Positions 41,769-52,431 of a DNA stretch of 64,000 nucleotides are shown one piece after another (the stretch's first letter is position 1; the number at the start of each line of letters is the position of its first letter). The notes beneath the pieces were generated by a model. That model was not told the origin of the DNA, did not search any database, and worked only from the letters and a program-made list of their open reading frames with translations. The translations under genes and the position numbers were made by a program. The stretch lies in contig NZ_CP064048.1 in assembly GCF_020923495.1 (NCBI RefSeq), forward strand, positions 2,063,501-2,127,500, in the 5' to 3' direction. The DNA is from Brevibacillus sedimenti. GTDB lineage: Bacteria; Bacillota; Bacilli; Brevibacillales; Brevibacillaceae.

Positions 41769-42380
41769 ATGCAGCTGGAAAAGCTGGTCACATTTTACAA
41801 AGCGCTGGGAGACCCGACCCGTCTGCGCATCGTCGCGCTCCTGGCGAACGGTCCGCTGCACGGCCAAGCGCTGGCCGGCAAGCTGGGCGTCACCCCGCCC
41901 ACCATCACGCACCACATGGCAAAGCTGCGCGAGGCCGGGATCGTCTATGAGCGGCGGGAAAAAAACACGATTTACTTTACCCTGCACGAGACCAATCTGA
42001 CGCGCAAATCGCAGGCGCTTCTGACCCTGCTGGACAAGGCGAAAGGAACGGAAGGAGCGGCAGAGATGGAGGAAACGGACGAGAAGTGGGCGGCGGAGAA
42101 AATGCAGGTGATCCGCCATTTCTTCACGGCGGACGGCAGGCTGAAGCACATCCCGACTCAGCGAAAGAAAAAGCTGATCGTCTTCGAACACATGGTGCGG
42201 GGACTGGAGCGGGGACGAAAGTACGAGGAGCGGGAAATCAACGAGTACATCCGCCGCTTCCACGACGATTACGCCACGATCCGGCGCGAATTTGTGATGA
42301 ACCACTATATGTACCGGGAGAACGGCATCTACGAGTTGAATCCCCCGGAGATGTGGGCCAAGGCGGAAGACCTGCGCTGA
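41769..42380 (+). CDS. ArsR-family winged-helix regulator fused to DUF2087
   Basis: A 203-residue regulator. Residues 1-85 are an ArsR-type winged helix (LVTFYKALGDPTRLRIVALLANGP; LGVTPPTITHHMAKLREAGIV) without the CxC metal site of true ArsR/SmtB sensors. Residues about 115-200 are DUF2087 (HFFTADGRLKHIPTQRKKKLIVFEHM; INEYIRRFHDDYATIRREFV), probably the ligand or partner domain. ATG 41769 has GGAGGGGG upstream. The signal it responds to is unknown. Confidence 0.82.
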   Translation: MQLEKLVTFYKALGDPTRLRIVALLANGPLHGQALAGKLGVTPPTITHHMAKLREAGIVYERREKNTIYFTLHETNLTRKSQALLTLLDKAKGTEGAAEMEETDEKWAAEKMQVIRHFFTADGRLKHIPTQRKKKLIVFEHMVRGLERGRKYEEREINEYIRRFHDDYATIRREFVMNHYMYRENGIYELNPPEMWAKAEDLR

Positions 42381-42411
42381 AGAGCGGAGCGGCTGCAAAA
42401 GCAGCATAAAC

Positions 42412-42451
42412 AAAAAAAGGACAACCGTCGGCACCTGCCGCTTCGGTTGTC
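42412..42451 (-). terminator. Terminator of the ytpI-like gene
   Basis: GACAACCG / CGGTTGTC stem. The T run (TTTTTTTG) follows on the minus strand only. It lies about 110 bases past the ytpI-like stop, with nothing else in between. Confidence 0.65.
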
Positions 42452-42563
42452 TGAAGCAAGAATGTCACACAGGCTCATTATACGCAGGAACAGCGATTTT
42501 GGCCAGAAAAAACGAATGGGAACGGAGGAAAAACGTTCCCATGGCAGGCTCGGCCCCTGACGG

Positions 42564-42887
42564 CTACGAGCCTTTTTTCAGTTCCGCCTGCCACGCAGCG
42601 CGGTAGCGGAGGAAGTTGCGTGTGCCGAGAATCAGGTTGACACCGCCGACAAACAGGAGCACCAGGGCGATCACGACGCGGATCACGTCCAGCTGGTCAA
42701 ACGTCAACTGATTGAGTCCCAGCAGCGTGACCAACACGCCGAGCGACATGTTCATCTTGCCCAGGGTCATGCGCGACGCCAACGGGTGCATCCCACGCTG
42801 ACGAGCGGTAATGCTGTAGTACACGCTGGCCACCAGGGAAGCCAGCACTCCGGTTACATAGGTCGCAAACCACATGCATGGATTCAT
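42564..42887 (-). CDS. ytpI: YtpI-like membrane protein
   Basis: A 107-residue protein with three hydrophobic helices (about residues 5-24, 45-62, 70-90) and a basic end. Length, pattern and its place between ytoI and dnaE match Bacillus ytpI. Function unknown. AGGAGAGG directly abuts the ATG at 42887; the in-frame ATG at 42875 is the alternative start. Confidence 0.6.
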   Translation of the reverse strand: MNPCMWFATYVTGVLASLVASVYYSITARQRGMHPLASRMTLGKMNMSLGVLVTLLGLNQLTFDQLDVIRVVIALVLLFVGGVNLILGTRNFLRYRAAWQAELKKGS

Positions 42888-42954
42888 CCTCTCCTGCGAT
42901 CTGGTACTATCCTACCAAAGTTTGCGAAAGCGGGCAATCTGGACAGGGGAATGT

Positions 42955-42982
42955 TTGTTCTCATATGGTTTTGTGGTATAAT
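42955..42982 (+). promoter_or_regulatory. Promoter of the type I toxin mRNA
   Basis: TTGTTC, 16-bp spacer, TATAAT. The start would be near 42990, leaving a 5' leader of about 60 nt before the toxin ORF. Confidence 0.6.
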
Positions 42983-43051
42983 TTTCTTGTACAATAGCAC
43001 ATCAGTTCGCAAAGGGGGCACTTCCATCCCTGCAAGAAAGGGGGTGACGCG

Positions 43052-43132
43052 ATGACCGTATACCAAGCGTTGAGTCTGATGCTGGCGTTTGGAAGCCTGG
43101 TTGTCATGCTCCTGACGAACAAAAAGAAGTAG
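43052..43132 (+). CDS. Putative holin-like type I toxin peptide (26 residues, Hol_Tox-like)
   Basis: The peptide begins MTVYQALSLMLAFGS, continues through one hydrophobic helix and ends LLTNKKK. This is the pattern of putative holin-like toxins of Firmicutes (Hol_Tox): a short N-terminus, one transmembrane helix and a lysine tail. These peptides insert in the membrane and stop growth unless an antisense RNA blocks their mRNA. The ribosome site AAAGGGGGTGA is unusually strong. A promoter lies 70 bases upstream, a terminator at 43215, and an antisense promoter faces it from 43324, which completes a type I toxin-antitoxin layout. Confidence 0.75.
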   Translation: MTVYQALSLMLAFGSLVVMLLTNKKK

Positions 43133-43289
43133 GCCGCGCGTGAGTCCGACAGCTCCGCGACCTACTCCTCTTCCCAACGGGCCGTTCCCTTTGCGGAAAC
43201 GTCTATTGTGCGATGACCGGAGCGCGGCAACGCTTCGGTCTCTTTCATTTGATTCCCGTTCGACGGCCGTTGCTGGCAAGGGAATCCCT
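43121..43289 (-). ncRNA. Predicted antisense RNA antitoxin overlapping the toxin mRNA 3' end
   Basis: From the minus-strand promoter at 43296-43324, transcription would start near 43289 and stop at the hairpin GTAGG-(G.U)-CGCG / CGCG-CCTAC (43129-43165), followed by TTCTTTTTG, giving about 165 nt. The C.A mismatch in the plus-strand version of this stem becomes a G.U pair in the antisense RNA, so the terminator works better in this direction. The RNA covers the last toxin codons and the whole 3' end of its mRNA, as in Bacillus bsrG/SR4-type pairs. Confidence 0.6.
43215..43250 (+). terminator. Terminator of the toxin mRNA
   Basis: GACCGGAGCG / CGCTTCGGTC, 10-bp stem with one G.U, loop CGGCAA, followed by TCTTTCATTT. 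It lies inside the predicted antisense RNA. Confidence 0.65.
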
Positions 43290-43295
43290 ATCTTC

Positions 43296-43324
43296 ACTAT
43301 ACCCATGCGGCAAGGGATTGTAAA
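43296..43324 (-). promoter_or_regulatory. Antisense RNA promoter
   Basis: On the minus strand: -35 TTTACA (43324-43319), exactly 17 bp, -10 TATAGT (43301-43296). No minus-strand gene follows before the toxin locus, so its product should be a non-coding RNA. Confidence 0.65.
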
Positions 43325-43407
43325 GCCCACGCCTGCCCTGACAGGGGCGGGATGAAGTATAATGAAAGAAAACGACAACGGGACGGAACAAGAGAGGAAG
43401 GAACGCG

Positions 43408-46400
43408 ATGACCCCCTTTGTCCATCTGCATGTGCACACGGAATACAGTTTGCTCGACGGCGCGGCCCGCATCGAGGAACTGGTGCGCCGGGCGGCGGAG
43501 CTGGGCATGCCGGCCCTGGCGATGACCGATCACGCCAACCTGTACGGCGCCGTGCCGTTTTACAAGGCCTGCCGGGACGTAGGCATCAAGCCGATTATCG
43601 GCATGGAGGCGTACGTCATCGAAGGAAACCTGCAGGATCGCGTGCGCAATGCCCCCGCACCGTACCATCTCGTGCTGCTGGCGGAGAACGATCGCGGCTA
43701 CCGCAATCTGCTCAAGCTGGCAACGCTGGCCAACACGGAGGGCCACTTCATCCTCCCCCGGCTGAACAAGGAGGCGCTGGCCCACTACAGCGAGGGGCTG
43801 ATCGCTTTGAGCGCCTGCCGGGAGGGGGAGGTGGCCCGGCTGCTGCTCGCCGGCGACAGCGAGGGAGCCCGACAGGCGGCGCTCTGGTATCAGCAGGTGT
43901 TCGGCGCTGACCGGTTTTACCTGGAACTGCAGGATCACGGGTTGGAGATCGAGCGCAGGCTGAATCAGCGGCTGCTCCATCTGGGGCGGGAGACGGGCAT
44001 TCCGCTCGTCGCCACCAACAACGTGCACTACGTCTACCGGGAGCAGCACCGGCAGCATGACATTTTGCTGGCAATTGGCGAGGGCAAGACGGTGGACGAG
44101 GAGAACCGATTCCGCTACGAGACCGACGAGTACTACCTGAAAAGCGGCGACGAGATGGCCCGCCTGTTTGCCTATGCGCCGCAAGCGCTGTCCAACACGG
44201 CCGCCATCGCCGAACGCTGTCAGTGGGAATTGTCGTTTGGCCAGCACATTTTGCCCAGGTTTCCCCTGCCTGCCGGACAGGAACCGACAACTTTCCTGCG
44301 CGAACTGTGCGAACAAGGCTGCCGCGAGCGCTACGGCGAGATCACGCCCGAGGTGCGCGAGCGGTTGGAACACGAACTGGCGATCATTACGCGGACCGGT
44401 TTTACCGATTACTTTCTGATCGTCTGGGACTTCATGCGCCACGCCCATGAGCAGGGCATTCCGACCGGGCCGGGACGCGGTTCGGCGGCGGGCAGCCTGG
44501 TGGCCTATGCGCTGAAGATCACCAATGTTGATCCGCTTCGCTTCAGCCTGCTGTTTGAACGGTTTCTCAACCCGGAGCGGGTGACGATGCCGGACATCGA
44601 CATTGATTTTTCCGTTGAGCGGCGGGACGAGGTGATCCGTTACGTGGCCGACAAGTACGGTCATGACCGGGTGGCGCAGATCATCACGTTTGGCACGATG
44701 GCGGCACGGGCTGCTGTCCGCGATGCGGGGCGGGCACTGGGGCTGTCGCTTGGCCTGGTGGACCGGGTGGCCAAAATGATCCCGCAGTCTCCCGGCATGA
44801 CCATCGACAAGGCGTTCCAGCTCAATCCAGAGTTGGGCAAGCTGTGCGAGACGAACGGCCAGGCGAAGCAGTTGATCGAAGCGGCCAGGGGCGTCGAGGG
44901 GCTGCCCCGCCACGCTTCCACGCACGCGGCCGGCGTAGTGATCGCACCGGAGCCGCTGACCGAGTACGTGCCGCTGCAGACCGGCAGCGAAGGCTTGGCT
45001 TTGACCCAGTATCCGATGGAAGCGCTGGAAGAGATCGGTCTGTTAAAGATGGATTTTCTCGGCCTGCGCAACCTGACGATCATTCAGGAAACGCTGCGCC
45101 ATCTGCGAGAACAGGGGATCGACCTCGACCTGGAGCGGATTCCCCCCGACGACGCCAAGACCTTCCGGATGCTCAGCCGCGGCGAGACGACGGGGATCTT
45201 TCAACTGGAATCGGCGGGGTTCCGCAGCGTGCTGCGCGAGCTGAAGCCGACCAGCCTGGCCGACATTGTCGCCGTGCTCGCCCTTTACCGGCCGGGGCCG
45301 ATGGAAATTATCCCGCAGTACATCCGGGCCAAGCACGGCGAAACCCAGGTGCACTACGCCCACCCCGATCTGGAGCCGATCCTGAAAGAAACGCACGGCT
45401 TCATGATCTACCAGGAGCAGATCATGCAGATCTCTTCCAAGCTGGCCGGGTTCAGCCTGGGCGAGGCGGACATATTGCGGCGGGCGGTGGGCAAGAAGAA
45501 ACGGGAACTGTTGGCCGAGCAGCGGGAGAAGTTCGTCGCCGGCTGCGTCAGACAGGGCTACGGGGAGCGGCTCGGCAACGAAATCTACGACCTGATCGTC
45601 CGCTTCGCCGACTACGGTTTCAACAAGGCGCACTCGGTCGCCTACGCGATCATCGCCTACCAGATGGCCTACCTGAAGGCCAACTACCCGCTCGCCTTCA
45701 TGGCCGCGCTGCTGTCGCTTTCCATCGGCAGCCAGACGCGCATCGCCGAGTACACTGAAGAGGCGCGGCGGCTGCGGCTGACCGTGCTGCCCCCGGACGT
45801 AAACGAGAGTCAGGCCTTTTTTACCGTGGAAAAGGAGGCGATCCGCTTCGGACTGGCGGCGGTCAAAAACGTCGGCTACGGCGCCATCGAGTCGATCGTG
45901 CAGGAGCGGGCCAAACGTCCGTACCGCGACCTGTTTGACTTCTGCGCCCGGGTGGACGGCAGGCTGGTCAACCGGCGGGTGGTCGAATCGCTGATTCTGT
46001 GCGGCGCGCTGGATTCGCTGCCCGGTCACCGCAGCCAGCTCATGGTGCTGCTGGACGAGGCGATGGGCAAAGCGACGGGCAGGCGGCAGGAGCGGGACGC
46101 CGACCAGCTCAACCTGTTTGCCGGCGAAGACGGAGCAGAGCCTGTGCGCCTGCCGTCCGAGTACCCCGATGTGCCACCGTTTTCGCGCAGCCAGCAGTTG
46201 AAAGAAGAGCGGGAACTGCTTGGTGTCTACCTGTCCGGACATCCGCTGGACCAGTTCGCCCACCTGCTCAACCGGCCGGAGGTGCACGCCGTCTCTGCGC
46301 TGGCGGAGTGCGCCCGGGACCAGACGGTGAAAGTGGTGGGCATGATCGTCGAAGAGCGGCGGATTCAGACCAAGAAAGGGGAACCGATGGCCTTCGTCAC

Positions 46401-46836
46401 GCTGGAGGACAAAACCGCCCAGGTGGAGATGGTCGTCTTTCCAAAGGTGTACGCCAAATACATCGACCTGCTGAAGCGGGAGCGGATCGTCGTTGTGGAA
46501 GCACGGGTGGATCATCAGGACGATACGGTGAAGCTGCTGGTCTCCCGCATGTGGGATGTTGAAGCACTGCCCAGGCCGTCGACAGAGCCCGTGCTGTTTG
46601 TCAAAATTACGCCGGAACAGGAGCGCGATTCGACACTGCACCGGCTGCAGCGCTTGTTTGTCGAAAAAAAAGGAACGATTCCCGTCGTCCTGTACTACGA
46701 AGGAAAAAAGCAGACAATCCGCCTGCCGGACGCGATTCGCGTAGAGGTGGATGCTGCCTTTTTGGAGCAAGCGCGAGAAATTGTGGGAAGTGACAGCGTA
46801 ATTCAAAAAGAATTGCCAGTAAACTGGGGAGGATGA
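43408..46836 (+). CDS. dnaE: DNA polymerase III alpha subunit DnaE
   Basis: A 1142-residue replicative polymerase of the DnaE type. N-terminal PHP domain (FVHLHVHTEYSLLDG), palm with PDIDIDFSVERRDEV (catalytic aspartates) and GPGRGSAAGSLVAYAL, then the fingers and helix-hairpin-helix region, and a C-terminal OB domain (KVVGMIVEERRIQTKKGEPMAF). In Bacillales DnaE extends primers for PolC, mainly on the lagging strand, and serves in repair. GAGAGGAAGGAACGCG precedes the ATG, with a TATAAT 45 bases upstream. Length is normal for Bacillales DnaE. Confidence 0.97.
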   Translation: MTPFVHLHVHTEYSLLDGAARIEELVRRAAELGMPALAMTDHANLYGAVPFYKACRDVGIKPIIGMEAYVIEGNLQDRVRNAPAPYHLVLLAENDRGYRNLLKLATLANTEGHFILPRLNKEALAHYSEGLIALSACREGEVARLLLAGDSEGARQAALWYQQVFGADRFYLELQDHGLEIERRLNQRLLHLGRETGIPLVATNNVHYVYREQHRQHDILLAIGEGKTVDEENRFRYETDEYYLKSGDEMARLFAYAPQALSNTAAIAERCQWELSFGQHILPRFPLPAGQEPTTFLRELCEQGCRERYGEITPEVRERLEHELAIITRTGFTDYFLIVWDFMRHAHEQGIPTGPGRGSAAGSLVAYALKITNVDPLRFSLLFERFLNPERVTMPDIDIDFSVERRDEVIRYVADKYGHDRVAQIITFGTMAARAAVRDAGRALGLSLGLVDRVAKMIPQSPGMTIDKAFQLNPELGKLCETNGQAKQLIEAARGVEGLPRHASTHAAGVVIAPEPLTEYVPLQTGSEGLALTQYPMEALEEIGLLKMDFLGLRNLTIIQETLRHLREQGIDLDLERIPPDDAKTFRMLSRGETTGIFQLESAGFRSVLRELKPTSLADIVAVLALYRPGPMEIIPQYIRAKHGETQVHYAHPDLEPILKETHGFMIYQEQIMQISSKLAGFSLGEADILRRAVGKKKRELLAEQREKFVAGCVRQGYGERLGNEIYDLIVRFADYGFNKAHSVAYAIIAYQMAYLKANYPLAFMAALLSLSIGSQTRIAEYTEEARRLRLTVLPPDVNESQAFFTVEKEAIRFGLAAVKNVGYGAIESIVQERAKRPYRDLFDFCARVDGRLVNRRVVESLILCGALDSLPGHRSQLMVLLDEAMGKATGRRQERDADQLNLFAGEDGAEPVRLPSEYPDVPPFSRSQQLKEERELLGVYLSGHPLDQFAHLLNRPEVHAVSALAECARDQTVKVVGMIVEERRIQTKKGEPMAFVTLEDKTAQVEMVVFPKVYAKYIDLLKRERIVVVEARVDHQDDTVKLLVSRMWDVEALPRPSTEPVLFVKITPEQERDSTLHRLQRLFVEKKGTIPVVLYYEGKKQTIRLPDAIRVEVDAAFLEQAREIVGSDSVIQKELPVNWGG

Positions 46837-46855
46837 ACCAAGTCCTCCCTTTTTC
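46828..46855 (+). terminator. Terminator overlapping the dnaE stop
   Basis: GGAGGA-TGAACCAAG-TCCTCC followed by CTTTTT, with the dnaE stop in the loop. A second small hairpin (CGCCG-TTTT-CGGCG) follows at once. Confidence 0.6.
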
Positions 46856-46870
46856 GCCGTTTTCGGCGGC

Positions 46871-46931
46871 TTTACAGGAGAATGGGTTTTGTTATAATGG
46901 GGACATACCCAAAAAAGTGGTCTGACCACTT
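46871..46931 (+). promoter_or_regulatory. Malic enzyme promoter with FadR/GntR-type operator
   Basis: -35 TTTACA (46871-46876), 16 bp, -10 TATAAT (46893-46898), then a perfect 17-bp palindrome AAGTGGTC-T-GACCACTT (46915-46931) just past the start. The core TGGTCnGACCA is the same as in E. coli FadR sites. A FadR-subfamily GntR gene lies two positions downstream. Confidence 0.7.
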
Positions 46932-46993
46932 AGGTTCGATATAGATAAGTGAATCAGAGCGATACCAGATAGACATGAAATGGAGTGGTACTT

Positions 46994-48238
46994 GTGTCCA
47001 ATTTGCGAGAGGATGCACTGGAACTTCACCGGAAGCACAGAGGGAAACTGGAAGCGGTTACCAAGGTGCCGGTGCGCAATGCCCGCGACCTGAGCCTGGC
47101 GTATTCGCCGGGTGTGGCAGAGCCGTGCAAGGAAATCTTTGACGACGTGTCCAAAGTATACGACTACACGATGAAAGCCAACCTGGTGGCCGTGGTCAGT
47201 GACGGTACCGCCGTGCTCGGACTGGGCAACATCGGTCCGGAAGCGGCCATGCCGGTCATGGAAGGCAAAGCCGTTCTGTTCAAGTCGTTTGCCGGCGTCG
47301 ACGCCTTCCCGATCTGCCTGAACACCACTGACGTCGACAAGATCGTGGAGACGGTGAAACTGCTGGAGCCGACGTTTGGCGGCGTCAACCTGGAGGACAT
47401 CGCCGCGCCTGCGTGCTTTGAGATTGAGGAGCGCCTGAAAAAGGAAACCAACATCCCGATTTTCCACGACGACCAGCACGGTACGGCTATCGTGACCGCC
47501 GCCGGTCTGATCAACGCTCTGCGCGTGGTGAACAAAAAGCTGGAGGATGTCCGCGTGGTCACCAACGGGGCGGGAGCGGCAGGCATCGCCATCATCAAAC
47601 TGCTCCTGTCCATGGGCGTCAAAGACGTGATCATGTGCGACACCAAGGGGATCGTGTACGAAGGCCGTACCTTTGGCATGAACCCGGTCAAGGAAGAAAT
47701 GGCGAAAATTACGAACCGCAGCAAAAAGCAAGGGGATCTGGCTGAAGCGATGAAGGGCGCCGACGTGTTCATCGGCGTATCCGTGGCCGGTGCCGTTACC
47801 CAGGAGATGGTCCGGTCGATGAACCGCGATCCGATCATTTTTGCGATGGCCAACCCGGTTCCGGAAATCATGCCGGACGAAGCAAAAGCGGCGGGTGCTG
47901 CCGTGGTGGGCACGGGCCGTTCCGACTTCCCCAACCAGGTGAACAACGTCCTGGCGTTCCCGGGCATCTTCCGCGGTGCGCTGGATACCCGCGCCACCAA
48001 CATCAACGAAGAGATGAAACGAGCGGCGGTTTACGCCATCGCCAATCTGATCTCGCCGGAAGAGCTGTCTGCTGACAAGGTGATTCCGGCACCGTTCGAC
48101 CCGCGCGTCGCTCCCCACGTGGCAGCGGCGGTGGCGAAGGCGGCGATGGAAAGCGGCGTGGCCCGCATTACCGTCGATCCCGAAGAGGTCAAGGAAAGAA
48201 CGGCAAAACTGGCCGCCATCTCGCTGCAAAAGGCGTAA
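46994..48238 (+). CDS. ytsJ: NAD(P)-dependent malic enzyme (YtsJ-like)
   Basis: A 414-residue malic enzyme converting malate to pyruvate and CO2 with NAD(P)H formation. Visible are SLAYSPGVAEPCKEI, the catalytic Lys/Asp regions MPVMEGKAVLFKSFAGVDAFPICL and FHDDQHGTAIVTAAGL, and the nucleotide loop VVTNGAGAAGIAIIKLL. GTG 46994 is preferred (GGAG 8 nt upstream; the protein then starts MSNLREDALELH, as in relatives); GTG 46985 is an alternative. Pyruvate and NADPH supply for fatty acid synthesis fits its place before accDA. Confidence 0.93.
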   Translation: MSNLREDALELHRKHRGKLEAVTKVPVRNARDLSLAYSPGVAEPCKEIFDDVSKVYDYTMKANLVAVVSDGTAVLGLGNIGPEAAMPVMEGKAVLFKSFAGVDAFPICLNTTDVDKIVETVKLLEPTFGGVNLEDIAAPACFEIEERLKKETNIPIFHDDQHGTAIVTAAGLINALRVVNKKLEDVRVVTNGAGAAGIAIIKLLLSMGVKDVIMCDTKGIVYEGRTFGMNPVKEEMAKITNRSKKQGDLAEAMKGADVFIGVSVAGAVTQEMVRSMNRDPIIFAMANPVPEIMPDEAKAAGAAVVGTGRSDFPNQVNNVLAFPGIFRGALDTRATNINEEMKRAAVYAIANLISPEELSADKVIPAPFDPRVAPHVAAAVAKAAMESGVARITVDPEEVKERTAKLAAISLQKA

Positions 48239-48334
48239 TCCCGGCCGTACGGGAAACAACGAAGAACACCCTCCCAACCGTGTGCGCGGTCAGGAGGGTG
48301 CTTCGCCGTAGACAGTCAATGAGGAGGGTGAAAA

Positions 48335-49006
48335 GTGCTCGGTTCTGCGCAAGAACGAAAAGTGTACGAAGGCATTCTGCTGCAGATCCATGAAATTGTT
48401 CGGGAAAAAAACCTGCGCCCCGGCGACAAGCTGCCGTCCGAACGGGAGCTGTCCGAACAACTGGGAGCGGGCCGTTCTTCCGTCCGGGAGGCGCTTCGAG
48501 CCCTGGAACTGCTGGGACTGATTGAAACCCGCCGGGGAGAAGGCACCTTTTTGAAGCACTACCGACACAACCGCCTGATTGACATTCTCGGCTACTTTAT
48601 CCTGCGGGACTACAAGACGAAAAAAGACCTGATCGAAATGCGCCGAATTCTGGAGCTGGAAGCGGTGCGGTTGGCCTGCCGGCGTGCCACAGACAAGCAC
48701 TTTGACGAGATGGAGCGGATCTTGGCGGCGGCGGAGGAGCGCGTGGAGCGCGGCGAGGTTCCCACCGAGGAAGACTACCAGTTTCACCGCGTGATCTGCC
48801 GCTCCAGCCGCAACTCCATTCTGCATCGCATCTGGGCACCGCTCGTCGAGTACAGCGACAGCGTCCGCAGCGAATCGCTGGGACGCGAAGGTCGGGCCCG
48901 CACCGCGCTGGCGGAGCACCGTCGGATCATGGAAGCCATTCGCGAGGGAGACGAAGCACTGGCGGTGGAGAGAATGCGCGAGCACCTGGAAAACAGCAAG
49001 CTCTAG
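48335..49006 (+). CDS. GntR-family regulator, FadR subfamily (FCD domain)
   Basis: A 223-residue regulator: N-terminal winged helix (LRPGDKLPSERELSEQLGAGRSSVREALRALELLGLIETRRGEGTF cut across residues about 30-75) and an all-helical FCD ligand domain (about 95-215) with LEAVRLACRRAT, FHRVICRSSRN and H at AEHRRIMEAI, the usual metal/ligand residues. GTG start with GAGGAGGGTG upstream. It sits between malic enzyme and accD, and a FadR-type palindrome lies at the malic enzyme promoter, so it most likely senses a metabolite linking pyruvate/malate and fatty acid synthesis. Confidence 0.85.
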   Translation: MLGSAQERKVYEGILLQIHEIVREKNLRPGDKLPSERELSEQLGAGRSSVREALRALELLGLIETRRGEGTFLKHYRHNRLIDILGYFILRDYKTKKDLIEMRRILELEAVRLACRRATDKHFDEMERILAAAEERVERGEVPTEEDYQFHRVICRSSRNSILHRIWAPLVEYSDSVRSESLGREGRARTALAEHRRIMEAIREGDEALAVERMREHLENSKL

Positions 49007-49110
49007 TCGTGCGTCCCGCCTAGTCCGTTCCCTCTGCTGATTTGCGACGAGCGCTGGCGCTGTGATATGATGAGGCAGACCTGTTTTGGACGCTGAAGGA
49101 GGTTGCCAGC

Positions 49111-49293
49111 ATGTGGACGGTCATCTACATCGCTCCTAGCGCAAAAATAGCGGAACGGATACAGCAACGATTGACAGATGAAGGATTCCTGGTCAAGGTA
49201 CGCGAGGCGAAAATTTCCAAGCAGTACGAAATTCTCGTGCCCGAAAGCGAAGTTCACGAAGTCCAGGAAATACTCGGCACGATCCTTCACTGA
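49111..49293 (+). CDS. Small conserved protein, ferredoxin-like fold (DUF2007-like)
   Basis: A 60-residue protein, MWTVIYIAPSAKIAERIQ..., with the beta-alpha-beta pattern of small DUF2007-type proteins (VIYIA / LTDEGFLVKVREA / YEILVPESEVHEVQEIL). Its position right before accD is shared in Bacillales. Function unknown. GAAGGAGG lies 8 nt before the ATG, and accD follows after 21 nt. Confidence 0.7.
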   Translation: MWTVIYIAPSAKIAERIQQRLTDEGFLVKVREAKISKQYEILVPESEVHEVQEILGTILH

Positions 49294-49314
49294 CCAGAAA
49301 GGTGAGGTGTAACT

Positions 49315-50223
49315 GTGCTTAAAGACCTGTTCGGGAAGAAGCGAAAGTTCGCGACTGTCCCTGCGGAGACGATTGCGCGCGTTCCCGCCGGCGCGGACGG
49401 CGCCACTGTGACGGGACCCAAGGAAAAGGAAGTTCCCGAGGGACTGATGAATAAATGCCCGCACTGCGGGAGCATCCACTACTCCAAGGACCTGGAGAAA
49501 AATTTGCGCGTCTGCAAAGGCTGCCAGTACCATTTCCCCATGTCCGCTCCCGAGCGCATCCAGTCGCTCCTGGATGACGGGAAGCTGACCGAGGAGTTCG
49601 ACGCAGACCTGATCACCGCCAATCCGCTCGGCTTTCCCGGTTATCTGGAGAAGCTGGAACAAGACATGAAAAACACCAATCTCAACGAGGCGGTCATCAC
49701 CGGCGAGGGCGTGCTGGGAGGCAACCGCATCGTCATCGGCGTGATGGACTCCCGCTTTCGGATGGCCAGCATGGGCTCGGTCGTCGGCGAGAAGATCACC
49801 CGGGCGATCGAGCGGGCCGTGGAGCGGCGACTGCCGTTTCTCCTTTTCTCCGCGTCCGGCGGTGCGCGGATGCAGGAGGGCGTGCTCAGCCTGATGCAGA
49901 TGGCCAAGACGAGCGCGGCGCTGGCCCGGCTGGACCGGGAGCGGCTGTTGTTCATCTCCGTGCTCACCAACCCGACATACGGCGGGGTGACCGCCAGCTT
50001 CGCCTCGCTCGGCGACTACAACATCGCCGAACCGGGCGCAATGATCGGGTTTGCCGGCCGTCGCGTGATTGAGCAGACGGTTCGCCAGGAGTTGCCGAAA
50101 GATTTTCAGACGGCGGAATTCCTGCTGAAGCACGGACAGCTCGACATGGTGGTGCATCGCAAGGACATGCGGACCACGCTGGCAAAAATCGTCGAGCTGC
50201 ACACGATTCGGGAGGGAGTGTAG
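49315..50223 (+). CDS. accD: Acetyl-CoA carboxylase carboxyltransferase beta subunit AccD
   Basis: A 302-residue carboxyltransferase subunit. N-terminal zinc ribbon C-x2-C...C-x2-C ([12 protein letters not shown] / LRVCKGC) and crotonase-fold motifs [23 protein letters not shown] and [17 protein letters not shown]. With AccA it transfers CO2 from biotin to acetyl-CoA, the first step of fatty acid synthesis. GTG start with GAAAGGTGAGG upstream. accA starts 2 nt after its stop. Confidence 0.96.
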   Translation: MLKDLFGKKRKFATVPAETIARVPAGADGATVTGPKEKEVPEGLMNKCPHCGSIHYSKDLEKNLRVCKGCQYHFPMSAPERIQSLLDDGKLTEEFDADLITANPLGFPGYLEKLEQDMKNTNLNEAVITGEGVLGGNRIVIGVMDSRFRMASMGSVVGEKITRAIERAVERRLPFLLFSASGGARMQEGVLSLMQMAKTSAALARLDRERLLFISVLTNPTYGGVTASFASLGDYNIAEPGAMIGFAGRRVIEQTVRQELPKDFQTAEFLLKHGQLDMVVHRKDMRTTLAKIVELHTIREGV

Positions 50224-50225
50224 AA

Positions 50226-52389
<2,164 letters not shown>

Positions 52390-52431
52390 TACGGCGTATA
52401 TTGACAGCTTGTTTCATAGGAGGGACGCACA

